Counted from the stretch's first letter, positions 15,001-28,389 are shown. The stretch is 64,000 nt of DNA from Setophaga petechia (GCA_024362935.1 JANCRA010000011.1:2046001-2110000); one strand, 5' to 3'. The notes: generated by a model not told the origin, from the sequence alone. Program-made: numbers and translations.

Positions 15001-17322
15001 AAGACAATACTTATAATTAATAGACAGTCTGAACTTTGGAAAAGGTGCAAAACTCAGATCAGAAAATTTGATTGCCTGTAGATCATCTGAAGTGTAAGTG
15101 GCTCAAGCTACAACAAACCTACAGGCCTCTTACACAGACCAGCTGTTTATGTGGTGACCTGCATCCAGTTTTGTCATGCACAAAACTGAAACACTGCATC
15201 TACTGCTAAGAAAGAGGTTACCTACATTAGAATAAATGGCATTTGTTACACTTCTAGTTTATGATCAGGTATGTTCAATAATAATTGCTTCTTTTCAAGT
15301 TTCTTGCAACTCTTCACAAAGTAGAGAAATAACAAAAACACTGTATAGAATCTTTATATAGTAGTAGTATGACTAATACAGTAATTTTGAATAACATCCA
15401 AAGGTAGAATTAACAAAAAATGTAAGCTTTAAAAAGCAGACAAAACACCAAATCTGCCTTCTGAGCAATTCACAACAGTCAGACAAATTATTTCTTCATC
15501 CATCTAAAAAGTGCCATTATTTGATGACAGTACTGAACTGTGTGGCAGTAGATTCAGTAACTGGCAAGCCAACTGGTTTATCAAGAAGCATAATTGAACT
15601 TCACAGCTTATTATCTTGTAACACTGTGAACTTAAATCACTAACCTGTCACGCACAAATCATCTGGATTTCCAAAATAGTTGTTGCTTTGGGAATATAAG
15701 AAATAAATCAAAAATTTGTGGTTTCCCAGAAAGCACTTTTCCCAGACTCTCAAATGCCCAGCTGAGTGTTTTAGCCCCAACAGGGAATGAAAAGTAAAAG
15801 GGAAGCAGAGTCAGCCAAAAATGAGGTATTCTCTGTTAAAAGGAAAAATTAATGTCTTTGACATTGATCATAATTCTTTTCCTGTTGACTGTCATGTCAA
15901 ATCCTTCCTGGAATAATGACTTACAGTAGGTCCAATGTCAGTCATTCTTAAGCTCATGCTTCCTTAAGTCACTGTTTAAACAGCCACAAGGTGTTAGAAT
16001 ATGACTATTTATTGGATGACAGTGTTGAAAAAATCAGATTCCAGACTAGCAAGTTTGCAAATGCTTTATTTAAATAGCACATGCATGTAAGGCAATGTAA
16101 CAGACAATTTTTTGAATCCCTGCCCTTTGAAGTTGGAAATAGTTTATGTTCTCCTAAAAAAGATTTCACCACCTTTGGAAATGCTCTGTGTGAATTTTAC
16201 CACAGAGGTTTTATTTATGTAGTTTTTCCTTATTAAATTCCAGTTAAGCCCTTGCAACCTCAGAACTATACTCACTGCCCTAAAATATTCTTCAGTAGGC
16301 TTGGAGATTTGGTTAATTTAATCACTACTTTTTTAACCTGTGCTCTGTATCTTAGGTCACTACATAAAGAAGAAAGGCCAAGAAAGGAGACCTCAGCACG
16401 CATTCATGGTTTCATCAGCTGTTATAATGCTGACTACACGTGCGTGCAATAGGAGTCCTGGCAGGTACACAAGGGAAACATCTCCAAATACAAAAACCTG
16501 TCAGGATTATAGTTCAGCAGATATTTTATTTTAACTTCATATGGAGAAATGAGCAAATGTTGTAGTTTATCTTTCTTTTGTTTAACAGCTTGCATCTCCC
16601 ACTGGATGACAATCCAGGAGAAAGAATTTTAAGTCTGTGCTAGTGATGCATCTTAACTAAATCAGATAACTCAGAATTTGGAACACTACACAGTGTATGA
16701 TTACTTTGATTGGATAAATCTGGTTTTCTCCTGCTTTTACATTCATGCCACTTGGGTAAATGTTCTTGTGATAATACATAGCTTTATTTGAGATATGGGG
16801 CAGTGCCAGCAACATCCCTCAATGGAAAGATAACTCTACAATGGAATGACAATAAATGAGAATCTCTGTAAAAGGTTCACTAGATAAAAACAGGCCTCCA
16901 GCTGTACAGGAGATATTTTGTGTGTCCTGTTCACCTGCCTGTACAGGAAAGCAGAGCATTTCCCTGATGGCATATGAACTGTTTTCCTACCTTGGTGAGT
17001 CCCACGCAATCTTTACTCTCCCCTGCCAACCTAAACCTGTCAACCTTGTTCTTGGTAAAGATAAATGATATAAAAATAAAAGCCAGATTACATCAGAAAA
17101 GTATAACAACATCACAGGCAAAGATAAACATAAATCTGAAATTCTTAAGACTGCAGGAAGACACAGGAAGACTTTGGGGAAACTAGACACATAGTGCAAG
17201 TACAGTTCTAAGCGCCACAGCACAAATATTCAACAGAACTTTCCTTGAGGTTAAATATCTAAATGTAGCTAGCTTCATATTGTATCTGCACAATGTGAAA
17301 GTCACTACTGAATCAGTAACAG

Positions 17323-17371
17323 ATTTTTTTCTCTTCTTTTTTTTCCTGCTTTCCATCTTTTTTTTTTAAAT
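17323..17371. repeat. T/C-rich low-complexity tract
   Basis: Runs of 7-9 T broken by C and a single G over about 50 bases. On the transcribed strand it is purine-rich, so it is not a polypyrimidine tract for the gene. Confidence 0.75.
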
Positions 17372-19910
17372 ATCACAGAAATGAAGATGACTTGTCCTTT
17401 TTCAGATATGGACCTGACAGATCCAAGGAACTGTAAAAGCACAGTTGAATTTAGTATCACACAACAGCTCTGGAATACAGGTCTTTGTTATGATGTAGAA
17501 TAAATTCTTCAATTATTCTTCATGTTCTGGGACAGTGGAATTATCTGCATAATAATAAACTATTGTCTGAAATCAGAAATTACTCTTACTCCTTTCATCC
17601 CAATACCGCACTTCCAAGGCAACCAGAACAATCAGAATGGAGGAAATTGCCACAAATTCTCTTTCAACTGTCCTAGTAGCCACACCAAGCAAATGCCCTC
17701 ATCATTTAGGATGAAGAGAGACACTATGAAACCCTTACTCTGAAATTGAGACTGTCCAGCCCATTCTTGTTCCTAAAGATGCTCGTGCATCTTCTACAAT
17801 TCTGATATCTCTGCAGGAGACATTTCAACATACATTCTAAACCAAAATCTGCTTGAAGGCTATTACCATGTTTCAAAGTTCTGGGTGAAACACATTTCAT
17901 CATCAGATTTCATAGGAATGAGAATCATCACTGGCCACAGATTCCAACTTCAAGTGGTGCCACACCATAAGGCCGTCACAGAGCAATTAGAAGACCTTTG
18001 CCCTGTAATGATGAGCTGATTGCCTTACAGAATATAGTTTAGTGTGAAACTGGGAAACTGTGGCATGCCTTAGGTCTTCACATGTGAATACTCACTGAGA
18101 CAAATTTATAAACACCTGCACAGTTTTTGTTACAGAAATTATCTGTGACCTAAATGTAGAAGTAACTAAATTTTTGGAGCAAGATCAGTAGATTATTTCT
18201 CTCTGGTTCATGAACAAAAGAAATACATGTCTTTCTTTAGGCACAGAATAAAATAGGCTTTTGAAGTTGCTCATCTTTAACCACAAGACTTCCTCTTACC
18301 AGCAGTCAACTTGAATTATTTAAGTTTCATCTGTTATAACGGAAAAAGTCTCAGAGAGCATCCCTTTTTTTAAACTTATCTATATATCAATCATCAATAT
18401 TTTAAAAATAATGGAATTGCTACTTTATCTTGCTTTTTACCTTTAAAAAAATTTTGTGAATATTTTCCAAGTTTGGACTTCCCTCTAGTCCTGAGGTGGC
18501 CATATGATTCTCACATCAATACCATTATTCACCTGTGAAAGGTGTTTCCTTACAGACTAGTTATCTGAAAGAATGGTAAATCAAACAGAGCCAAAGGACA
18601 TTTACAGCATGTGAAAATGGGTTAAAGATTATATAGTGTTTGCCATGTCTGTTAAACAGGGAAAACAACAAATTCAGATACTTTCCACCTCCTCAAAGAA
18701 ATATAATCCTGCTGCAGTTTCTTGCAATCAGATCTAGGATTCTCACTTCCTTCAAACTATTAGATCCAAGCTCTATTTCAAACTGCTAAAGAAATGCCAT
18801 GTGGTATGCCATGGCAGAGACATCATTCTTCCTGTTCCCCCCCACAAATAAAAGCAACAATGTTTGGACTGTAAAAACAAAGTATTAGAAACTTGACCAC
18901 TGAAACTGCTTCCCTTTGCAAAAACACAAGGTAAAGCACAAGAAAACAGCTCTTGGGGCAATTCAGAAATAGAAGCAAGGCAAGGTTCAACAGAAACAAT
19001 ATAGTTCATATCAACTCTTATGATCTGAAGCTGCTCTCTATCCTTTGGCTGCACCAGATAACACGCACCTTCAATATTTAGAAAAAATTCTCTTTATGGT
19101 GAAGCTTTTGCAAGTTCCAGGAATTTGAATAATAGCTATAAAAACACAGAGTTCTAAAACCTACCCATGATTAAAACGTTATGCCAAAAGTTTAACAAAG
19201 ACAGAAAGCTAGATGAAATGTCATAGCAACTTGCTCAGAAAGAAAGAACATGCAACTGGAAAACTTCAAGAAAAAAAAACCGCAAAAATTCAAGACAAAC
19301 TACAGAAGGGCACCTTTGACTGTATCTTTGTGAACTAGAGGATTAAGGGAGACTGGTAACACAGCTGGGGACATTATGGGTCCTCCATGCATTTGAACAT
19401 ATCCACAATCCTGGGAAAGTTTTTAAAGTATATTTTAATATAGCTAAGTATCATTATTGTTTTTTAATTTAGATCCTTTTTTCCAAAAAAGCTAAAGTCT
19501 TTGGCTTGCAGATGTTTCTCTAATGTTTCATTTCAAGAATGGAATAAAATAAATACTGTTTTATCTTTTTTCTCTTTGTATTTAATGAATTTTCCATATG
19601 CACTAAATCCTTAGTATATTAATTAACATGTATCCACACAGGGAAAAAGTGGAGCTCAGAAAAGGCCTCATGATTAACTTCAATTACAATCTGAAGTTTG
19701 ATATGAGCATTTAGTAAATGCAATTTACCTAAAGAAATTAAAATTTTTCTCTGCATGACTTATTCCACTCACATAACTCTGTTAAGATTAATAAAAAATG
19801 CACACTGCCCATGTTTAAAATGGCTGTTCATCAGGTGTATGGCCATTTTTGGAAAATGTAATAAATCACCACCTCGAGCCAGGCAACAATTACTACTATA
19901 ATTAATGGCC

Positions 19911-19916
19911 TTCAAC
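19911..19916. repeat. Left target-site duplication of the solo LTR (ttcaac)
   Basis: Exact 6-bp match to 20299-20304 on the other side of the LTR, immediately next to the TG end. Confidence 0.92.
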
Positions 19917-20298
19917 TGTTGCAGACATCTTTTGTGAAAAATCTTTTCTTAGGATTTTTCTCTCCTCTGAGAAGCTGTGGCCTCAGAGACAAATGTCAAC
20001 AACAGTTATCTGCTGCTGTGGAATGTAACAGGTAGATCCGTGATTGGTCTCCTGCAGATGTTTAGATTTACTGACCAGTCACGGCAGAGCTGGTTCTCGC
20101 TCTCAGTCTGAGCCAGCTGCCTTTGTTATCATTCTTTTCTATTCTATTCTTAGCTTAGCAAGCTTCTGAAGAAACTTTTATTTTCTTTTATAGTTATAGT
20201 GTAATATATATCATAAAGTAATAAATCAAGCCTTCTGATCATAGAGTCAACATTCTCCTCTCTCTGTTCACCTGAAAATCCCTGTGACCACCGTCACA
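19917..20298 (+). mobile_element. Solo LTR of an endogenous retrovirus (382 bp)
   Basis: Starts TGTTGCAGACATC and ends CACCGTCACA, the TG...CA ends of retroviral LTRs. It is flanked by the exact 6-bp duplication ttcaac (19911-19916 and 20299-20304). Inside, ttatctgctgctgtggaatg and gtgattggtc are followed near the 3' side by taatatatatcataaagtaa and an AATAAA polyadenylation signal at about 20221. I recognise this as one of the common passerine LTRs, but cannot name the subfamily safely. The 6-bp duplication fits a beta- or alpha-retrovirus-like (ERV2/ERVK) integrase. No internal viral genes, primer-binding site or second LTR are present nearby, so it is the product of LTR-LTR recombination. 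Plus orientation is antisense to VPS13B. Confidence 0.93.
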
Positions 20299-20304
20299 TT
20301 CAAC
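20299..20304. repeat. Right target-site duplication of the solo LTR (ttcaac)
   Basis: Exact 6-bp match to 19911-19916, immediately after the terminal CA of the LTR. Confidence 0.92.
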
Positions 20305-21973
20305 CAAAGTGTGGATTTTCTTGTAGGCATTTCTGCACATCATGGGTCCAAAGCAGAATTTTTGACTAGATGTCCTTGAATTTGGCTGATATCTTTATAT
20401 TTTCTCTGGTGGTAGAAATCTGAAGAATTACATGAGTGTCAGAAGAGGCTGACAGAACCTAACCCTTGGTAGTTGGGTGCTTCTCACTCTCTGAGGCAAC
20501 GATAGTGAGCTGGATCTTCTCTTCTCTACACCATAGTATGGAAGCACAAAGCAGAACCTGTGTGCTACTGAAAGTCCAGCTGTGTATGCCCACTTGAAGA
20601 AGAGCTGATATTCCCCTTGGACAGGGTCATATCGTTCCACAAGCACATACATAATGGTTTTCATGATGTCTGTTATCTATAATGGGAGTGTAATGTAATT
20701 AAACCAAAACCTTGGAGTGCTGTGCTCCAAAAACACCAGCCTGAAAGGAGGCGAAATCCTGGCTTTCATAGCAACCTAATAGGTCATCAAGACAGCCTAT
20801 AATAACACAATTTTGATCTTTGATTCAAACCTCATGCCAAGTGGAGCTGATTTTTTTCCATTTAATTCTAATTTTCATGTAACTGAAAGGAGCTGACATT
20901 TGGCTGTCTTGAGGGCAAAGAAATTGGCAGGACACTTAAATGATCTCACCAACAGTATGTGCACGGTAATAACATTATACCATTTATCTGAGGAAGATTA
21001 TCCTACTTATTCATAACTCAAAGCATATTGGTGAATAATTCAATTTTAAAAGCAATTTTTAACATCACAGCAATAATGAAATATAATTCAACAGTTTTGG
21101 ACAAATAGGAAGAATTGGGAAATATTTATTTCCCTTGACTCACAACACTATTCTGATTAACAACCAGATTGAAATAAAAAAAAATGACAGGTCCAATTTG
21201 TAATACAAAAGGGAAACAGAGATTAACAGAACTAAAATTGAGCTAAAATCAAAATATGTATTCAAGGAATAAGTGAATTTAAAAAGAATTACACTAGACA
21301 GGAGAAAATGTAATGACCCAATTGCATACATTAGAAAGCAAAAATTCCAGCACATTAAGGATCAGTGTAATTTTGAGGTATGGTGTTTTTTTGGGGCATG
21401 GAGACTGCAGCACTCAGCCTTCCTTCAAAGAGAAGTTCCATGCTCTCACACAGTCAAACCACACCATCCACTCCAACCCTCTCAAGGTAAAATGAGAGAA
21501 ACCAGACCCTTTCCCACTACCCTGTGGATCTTACTAGGAGCAGTGCAGCCATCTGCCATCACAGAAATAGGAGAGAACAGCCAGATTGGAGCTTTTACTT
21601 CAATGATTTCACTAGAACTTGGAAATTTCTCATATGTTTCAGTTTCAAACCAAATGAAGTCTTTATGCAAAGACTGATGGATGAAACCATAAAAAGAAAG
21701 AATAAAAACTGTATGCTCACAAACTAAACCTGATAAACTTGGCTATAGCTTATTATGCAACATAAAAACTGCAGAGGTAAGTGGGTAAAATGTTTATACA
21801 AGTAGTTTTGAAACTAAAGATATGCTCAAGCTGTGCAATGTACCTCATATTGGTTTTATAGAGCTCCTGACATTTGTTTTGCGCTCCTTTTTAATAAATC
21901 TCAGTTTGAAAACTTTCACTTTACAGCAGTAACGTTTCCATTTGTAACTGAAAGTAGAAAACTCATTACCCAC

Positions 21974-22158
21974 CTGAAGAACATCTCCAAGGTCAGCAGT
22001 GCTAATATCTGGGTCTTCAGTGGTATTAAAAGGAACAGGGTTAATTTTTACAAGAGTGAGCACTCTGGGTTCTGGATATCTCCACAGCATCATTCCTGGA
22101 CTATCCTCAGTTTCATTGTAAAACACAACTTCATAGGCATTGGGCAGCTTTTGTGCTT
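21974..22158 (-). CDS. VPS13B: VPS13B exon 6 of 7 in window (185 nt)
   Basis: Acceptor is ttctttcatttgacag|AAGCAC; donor is CTTCAG|GTGGGT. It enters in phase 1 (G+AA gives Glu) and leaves in phase 0. The product reads AQKLPNAYEVVFYNETEDSP, GMMLWRYPEPRVLTLVKINP, VPFNTTEDPDISTADLGDVL and Q. YNETEDSPGMMLWRYPEPR and FNTTEDPDISTADLGDVLQ are hallmark VPS13B stretches. The donor used must be GTGGGT, because the next exon starts in phase 0 with VPCSLEYW, exactly as in the human protein. Confidence 0.97.
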
Positions 22159-22507
22159 CTGTCAAATGAAAGAAAGCTATAATCTGTTATGCAATTTCTA
22201 GAAAGAAACATGCTGGTTTATGAAACCAAAGTGATTAAAAAGAAATCCCTCGGGATCAAAAGGAGAGAAAATAAAAAAGTAATTTCCCTGACTTTTAAAA
22301 CATTACAGCTTAATGGAAAGAAATCAAAAAAGTCTTTTAAAGTATTTTTTAAAATTCTAGCAGATGTCTTTTCAACCGCTTTTCCAAAAAATACAAACTT
22401 ATTCATTGTAAGAGGTAAGTAATGTCTAATAGGTTATTACTATTTTTACTTTATAACCCAGAAAAAAAAGGAAAAAAAAAAGAGAGCCAAAATGATATCC
22501 TTCTTAC
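22159..22507 (-). other. VPS13B intron, 349 bp
   Basis: Short intron between the 208-nt and 185-nt exons. AT-rich; donor GTAAGA, acceptor ttctttcatttgacag. Contains no recognised element. Confidence 0.95.
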
Positions 22508-22715
22508 CTGCATCTTGTATATACTGGAAGAGTCCTGTTCTCAGATCGTCTGAGGAATGCTCAGGTTTTGAGGCTTGATTCCTTTCTGCAGAAAAACATG
22601 TTGGGTGTGGACGTACAGGTATCAACGTCTCTACACTGCCCTTTTTAGCCAGGTACTGCTGCAGAAGCTCCTGGAGAAGAATTAAACAGTTCAAATGCTC
22701 TTGACCCCAGAAAAC
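22508..22715 (-). CDS. VPS13B: VPS13B exon 5 of 7 in window (208 nt)
   Basis: Acceptor is a long pyrimidine tract ending tttttaaag|GTTTTCTGG; donor is GATGCAG|GTAAGA. Phase 0 in, 1 out. The exon begins VFWGQEHLNCLILLQELLQQ and continues YLAKKGSVETLIPVRPHP, then a loop that varies between species, and ends with the conserved EQ/EH-SSDDLRTGLFQYIQDA stretch. The true first codons (VFWGQEH) lie upstream of the first possible start codon. It is separated from the next exon by only 349 bp, the shortest intron in the window. Confidence 0.96.
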
Positions 22716-22757
22716 CTTTAAAAAGAAAAAAAGGAGAGAGAAAGAGAGAGAGAAAAG
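22716..22757 (-). promoter_or_regulatory. Long polypyrimidine tract upstream of the 208-nt exon
   Basis: On the transcribed strand this reads as a run of CT repeats followed by T-rich sequence ending in tttaaag at the acceptor. It is the strongest polypyrimidine tract among the seven acceptors. Confidence 0.75.
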
Positions 22758-25279
22758 ATGAAAAAATTACATAAAATTACATACAAATATTCAGCCATTT
22801 TTGAAGGGAAAAACACCTCCCCAAAAACAACAGGAACTTTATATGGCTTTGAGTCTGCTCTACTTACACCTTAATTGCTTGCAAGCATTTATAATTTTAA
22901 AATAAAGGACAGAAGCAACAAAATATCCTTACAAAACCATTTGTCAAATCTGTTCTTTTCATTATCTGAAGGAAAACATTAATTCCTACCATTTAACAAT
23001 TCACAGTGAGGTTGCCTGGAGGACCACAGAACTTAAATGTTATATTCAAGAACTGTACATAATGCCAGCACTGGTCACAGGTTTCTCAGTTTAAGACATG
23101 ACAAAAAACCCCCTTAAAGATACAAAGTTTAAACTCTTCAAAGAGGTTGCTCCAGAACTGGAATTCTGGAATACATTTAAAACTAAGTGACACAGCTAAG
23201 AATGTGACACAGAAGACATATGAAAGATCATCTTATGCACAAGATTTAAGCATATGAATTGGGTGTTCCGTAAGTTCTCCAAGTGAGGTTTAAAAGTTCA
23301 AAGTTTTCTGAAGTTTAAAACAGAAATACAGAAAAATATCTAATAAAATTGGGCATGCAAAGTCCAGAAGATTCACACACTTTGTAGCAAAATAAAAGAC
23401 AAGCAGGCATTCCTTTCTGCCAGCTTGGACAAGCATTGCTGCTTTTTTCAAATCAAGCTCCTGTTTGACAGAATTATATTAATGGGAACAATTACTTTAG
23501 ACTGCATGTGCAGAAGCAGGCCTTGAAGCACCAGAGAAGACAAAGAAGCAACTAGCAATACAGAAATTAGACATGGAACCAGTGTGGGATGAAATAAAAA
23601 TGCCCAGACTGTAACTTAAAAGTCATGGGAAGGGTGTGAGTGAAGCACACAAGTCAGGTACATTGCACATAAAGAGTAGTGCAAATTTTTCAATGGGGGA
23701 ATACAAATTTTCAAATGTGAAAGAAAAAAAAAAAGCCTAAAAGGAATGTAGTTGCAAGAAGGCAGATTTTTTTCTTGCCCTGCATCTAGAAGGAAGCCCA
23801 TAGAATAAACCAAGACCCTCTTGAAACACAGCCACAGCCAGTCCTGAGCTAAAGATTCCCAGCCTAGGCAGGTATCCCCTGAATTTAGTGCATCTCCACT
23901 GTGGTTTCTGGAGTACCTCCAGTCTCAGGGTCCCACACCTACTCTAGAACCACCTCAAAGGAGCTCTGTCACCTTAAGCTGATCCCAGAGGCCCCAGTTC
24001 CCCACTGACAGAGGAGGGATGAACATTTTTCTCCATCTCACGCTTTTATTCATTTGTAAGCAGCAGGGAACTCCAGGGCATGGAACTCCTACTGCAATAT
24101 TCAGAGATGAGGCCCTGATTTTACATAAGCTCTCAAGGTTCTGATGCAATACAAAGTGACAGTGATAGGTGAGGTCATGTTTAGAGCTGGTAAAATCATT
24201 AGCCATAAATTATTTGAAACTGAACAGCATTTTCAAATCTATTCTGCCAGACCAAACACTTAATGATCTTCTGCAAAAGCTAATTGCCCCTAATTATACT
24301 CTAATAATAAATGGCTTTCTGAGATTTATAGATTCTTTTTTGGTACTTGTCAAACCCCAACATTTTGGAAAAAAATAAGCTTTTTATTTCCAACACATAC
24401 AGGTAGCCAACCAAGTACCTGTGAAAAACAAATAAAAAAAGGAGTAAAAAAACAAACTTACTTTATTTATTCATTAAAATACATTTTTTTCTAAATTTGT
24501 ATTATGTGATTAACCCTCTTTCCAGTGCTGTTGTTCTAAGACCTTCTAATGCCAGTTCTGGGAAGAAACTTACTGACACAATTAAAAGTCAAAATTTCCT
24601 TTTAGTGTTTTATATACTTGATTTATGTATTTATTTTAAAACATTTGGTACGTATAGATACTATAATAAAAATAATTAAAACAAGACATATCTTAAAGCC
24701 CACTTTTTTAAGCCCCACAGAATCTATTTTTCATTTCAAGAACTCCCAAGCTTCCTGGACTGATTTCAAGTTGTGGGCACTTCCAAAAAGGACAGGATAG
24801 CACGGAAAACTGAGTATTAATTGTTACAAACAACAGTTTGCAATTACTCCCCTGAGAAATTCGTGTAAGTTTAAAAAGAAAGGATATGTACTTCTTAGGG
24901 CTTCCTCTAGGCATTACAGACACGTAGATCATGGACAGACACACATACCCATCAGAACATGACCCTAGACATTGTGTTAGTAATTTGATCCAGTAGTTTT
25001 AAGGAACACACACATACAGCTAAAATACAGGGTTTAAGCAGTATTTAAAAAAAATAAATCCAAAATACAGTACACAATTTTTCAATCAATAGTTTACATG
25101 AAAGAGTAGATACTTATTTTATAAGATGAGACAAAAACCACCCAAATCAAACATGCAAAACTCCTCGGTCTAGCAACCAGTTGTAGGATGCGAAGGCTTT
25201 AATGAAATTTATTTTTGCAAACTTAATCATCCAAAACAAGTCCAGCTCAACACCACAGCCATAAGCATCTTATACAGAC
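22716..25279 (-). other. VPS13B intron, 2,564 bp
   Basis: No recognised repeat except a GA-rich run near its 5' splice... acceptor side (22732-22757 plus strand, which is the polypyrimidine tract on the transcribed strand). A moderately GC-richer stretch at about 23820-24100 is unexplained. No RNA gene or additional exon seen. Confidence 0.85.
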
Positions 25280-25479
25280 CTGCAGCAGTCCTCCTCTCAA
25301 ATCAATGTAGATTTTTGGAACAGATTGCTCTGGGCCAGGATCACCACTGTGCTTACACCACTTGGCTTCCACGTTAACAGAGCAGCAAAAGGGGCCAATC
25401 AGAGATTTTGCTCTTTCTTTGAGACTTGTTTTGAGTAAGAAATCTTTTATGTCAAGGACTAAAGATGATCCATGGATTC
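25280..25479 (-). CDS. VPS13B: VPS13B exon 4 of 7 in window (200 nt)
   Basis: Acceptor is ctctttctccttttag|GAATCC and donor is CTGCAG|GTCTGT. It enters in phase 1, completing Gly (G+GA), and leaves in phase 0. The product runs GIHGSSLVLDIKDFLLKTSL, KERAKSLIGPFCCSVNVEAK, WCKHSGDPGPEQSVPKIYID and LRGGLLQ. The stretches DFLLKTSLKER, EAKWCKHSG and PGPEQS are near-identical to human VPS13B as recalled, making this one of the most conserved exons here. The donor is less canonical (GTCTGT) than the others but phase and homology fix it. Reading continues open to 25247 in the intron by chance. Confidence 0.96.
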
Positions 25480-26425
25480 CTAAAAGGAGAAAGAGACATT
25501 TAATCCAACTGGCAGTTATTCTCCCAACATTTTTGTGTTCATTTCCTGAATTCACTTTACCATGAGCCTGGGGATCCCAAGCCATTACTTACACAAGTAG
25601 TCCCACTGACTTTCATGGAAATACTTGTGTGGACAATCACTCTGGTCTCCAAGGAAGAACTTCACAGCTGGGCAACAAGATCTGCAATTTTTTTTTATTT
25701 CCTTTTTTTTTTCACTTAGTTTGCTCTTCCCACACTATCAACCAGGCTTTATACCATGCTGCTGTAACAGAGCAGGTATGTCTCATCCACATTCCTTACA
25801 AAGAACCATTTGCCAAAACATGACTTTTTGTCTTCTGAGTATTTTAAGGTTTATGAGAAGAGACATTTTTCATTAAACTATGAATTTTTTTTTCAAAGAA
25901 GTCTATTAAGAACAATTACATCTGCTTCACTTGATCATATTTCAAACTGATAGGAAATAGAGATTTTGAACAGTTCTTTCTGCTTTTGTCCAGGTTAATT
26001 ACTATAACATAGCACCTTGCTAGACGTAGGAGCACTTAGCAGAAGAAGGGTACTGTTTGAATTCAAATAATTCAAAACAAATGTTTATCTCAAACTACAT
26101 AATGCACATTTCCTGAGAAAAAGAGTTTGAAGTTTTCATATCATAACCTTCTGAACTTTACATAGCTTCATAGAACCTAAAAATGATAATGGCAGATTAC
26201 ATTTATGACAGAACTTACATACTCTCATTAAAGACAAACTATTTTGAGGATAGAAATATCATCTAGAAATATCCCAGCTCTTGTGAATTTAACTTACTGC
26301 AAATCACTGCTTAATAAAATAAACCATGCCTAATATCTCTATTTCTTTGGTATATTTACATGGAAAGTACTATGTCTGAAGTTGGCTTAACTTTTATCTC
26401 CTTTGGTGCTAATACTTGGACTCAA

Positions 26426-26468
26426 CACCCTACTTTATAATGTTGGATGCCACCCTACTTTATAATGC
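26426..26468. repeat. Short tandem duplication, 25-bp period
   Basis: The string caccctactttataatg occurs at 26426 and again at 26451, separated by ttggatgc. An exact 17-bp copy, apparently a recent slippage event. Confidence 0.85.
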
Positions 26469-28389
26469 ACACAGCTTATTTTTCTAATGAAACTAGACAT
26501 TTACAAAAGGCAAAAGATTAAAAAGACACCCAAGGCTTACACACAGGTGTTTCAAGGTACCGTTTCATTTTATATTTTTATAACTTTGCTGGTAGAAAAA
26601 TCCCCCCAAAACACAACTCACTGTTTTGAATCCATACAATAAAACTCCTATCAATCTCTCCTAGGAGAGATTCTCCAAGGAAGAAGTCTGTCTGCATCCT
26701 GGGGCTTACACTTTCACAATACTGAGTACTATTTTTTAATGGAAGGAAATACATTACATTTTTTTTTAAAAACCAGCAAACACTAGGGAGGTGGTCCAAC
26801 AATGCCCACAGTAACGTTGGCATTGAATTGTGTCCAACCTGAGTAGGAACCACAAACTTAAACCATCTCTCCCTTGGGCAGCTGGAGTTTAGTAACAATG
26901 ATCAAGGGCTCAAACCAACTATTGTCCCATGCCAATCAATAGGACTGTTGTCACCAACTGCAAAAGGAGTTCCAGCTTTGGGGTTTTTTATTTAGGCTGG
27001 CTCCTGAAATCCTGCATCTGCTCTCATGGGTTACAGGCCTATGGGACAGATCTGTTCAAGGTGGTTTTTGACACTGAATTTCAGTGACAATCAACAAAAG
27101 TAGCATCAACACACCCCGACACCCTGCTATAGTTAGTTATTTTAAGAGGTACTAGAATACTTGGAAATTCTTTTTTTTTTTAATTTTCATATTCTATATG
27201 GAATTTTGATTTTAAAGACAAGAAATCCTTGGTAACTATTGCACAATTCTTCAGTATAGAGAAATTTCTTCCTATAGTTTTACTGGAATATGTGCCAAGT
27301 TGCAGAAACAACAGAAGGGGAAAAGCAATGCCAGAATACAAGTGGTTTTATTTATGTTTTCTTTCACTGGGATTACACTTGGAAGGATTATGCTTTGCAG
27401 TCTCTTTGTGTTGTCATCTCAGCTCCACAAAGTACAAAGAAAACACAATATCCCACAGCTTAGAAGCAGAACTGAGCATTCAGCACATAATACTGTTGGT
27501 CCAAAATCAGCAGTGCCTTTCTCAAATGCTAAGCAAACAATGAGAAATGAAGAAACAATTAAGAATAAGGAAGTGTTGGTTAGTTTTCAATACATGAAAT
27601 ATTACAAGACACATCCATGGATTGTGTCCTACAAATACCAGGAAAAGTTCAGGAACTCAGGAAGAGATTTTTATTTTTCTTGCTGTGACCCAGAGTGCTC
27701 TTGTACAGACAAATATCAGACCCTTGTTCCTACTAGCAGTTTTACCTACTTGTTCTTTCAGGGATGAGCTGATTCAGTACAAAAAAACCACTGCTCACTG
27801 TTAGAAAAACTGCAATGCAGAGACCATTTAGACAAACTTGCATGTAGTGATGTTTTGAGGAAGCTTAAAGAAAAGAAATGAAGAACAAGTATGCATAAAG
27901 CTTAAAAAGCAGTAGTAAGTAAAGAGATCTCTCTGTTGAGAGAAGTTCCAGTAAGGTACTATTTCTATGGAAATCCCAAAAGTACATGTTCAGTCTGTGA
28001 AGTGCTTTCCCATGACTAAAGCAATCACCTCAGAAAAGTAAAGATGCAAAATAATTTTCCCTTGTTTTTGCCATCCCACACACTATTTTCAGTCAGTCCT
28101 ACAACGCATCTCTCACAAACCCCTATTGTGGAAGTTTGCCTTCAGTTTCAATAGATTAAATCAAAGTCTCCATTTGAAGTGAACTTGAGATGGCAGCACA
28201 AAGAAGCAATATATCTTCATAAATGATTGCTGTGACATGTAGAAGTTAACTTGTGCTGTTTGGATTATGGCTCATGAACACCAATGCACTTTTCAGTACG
28301 TGCAATAATTTACTTTTAGGAACAAATAGTTTCATGACTTTTAAAATACTCCTCCAAGAGACTAATAAATATGAAGCACTTGCTTTGGA

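Larger units (their letters stand above)
6017..21973 (-). other. VPS13B intron, 15,957 bp
   Basis: The largest intron here. It contains a plus-strand CR1 fragment (9346-9540), the solo LTR (19917-20298), a (GT)n run near 12009 and T-rich tracts at 6785-6808 and 17323-17371. Remaining sequence is AT-rich with no recognised gene; open frames are short and unsupported. Confidence 0.85.

Noticed and set aside
27300..27767. 155-codon plus-strand open frame
   Set aside because: No recognisable domain, composition like the intron around it, no splice or promoter support. A chance frame.
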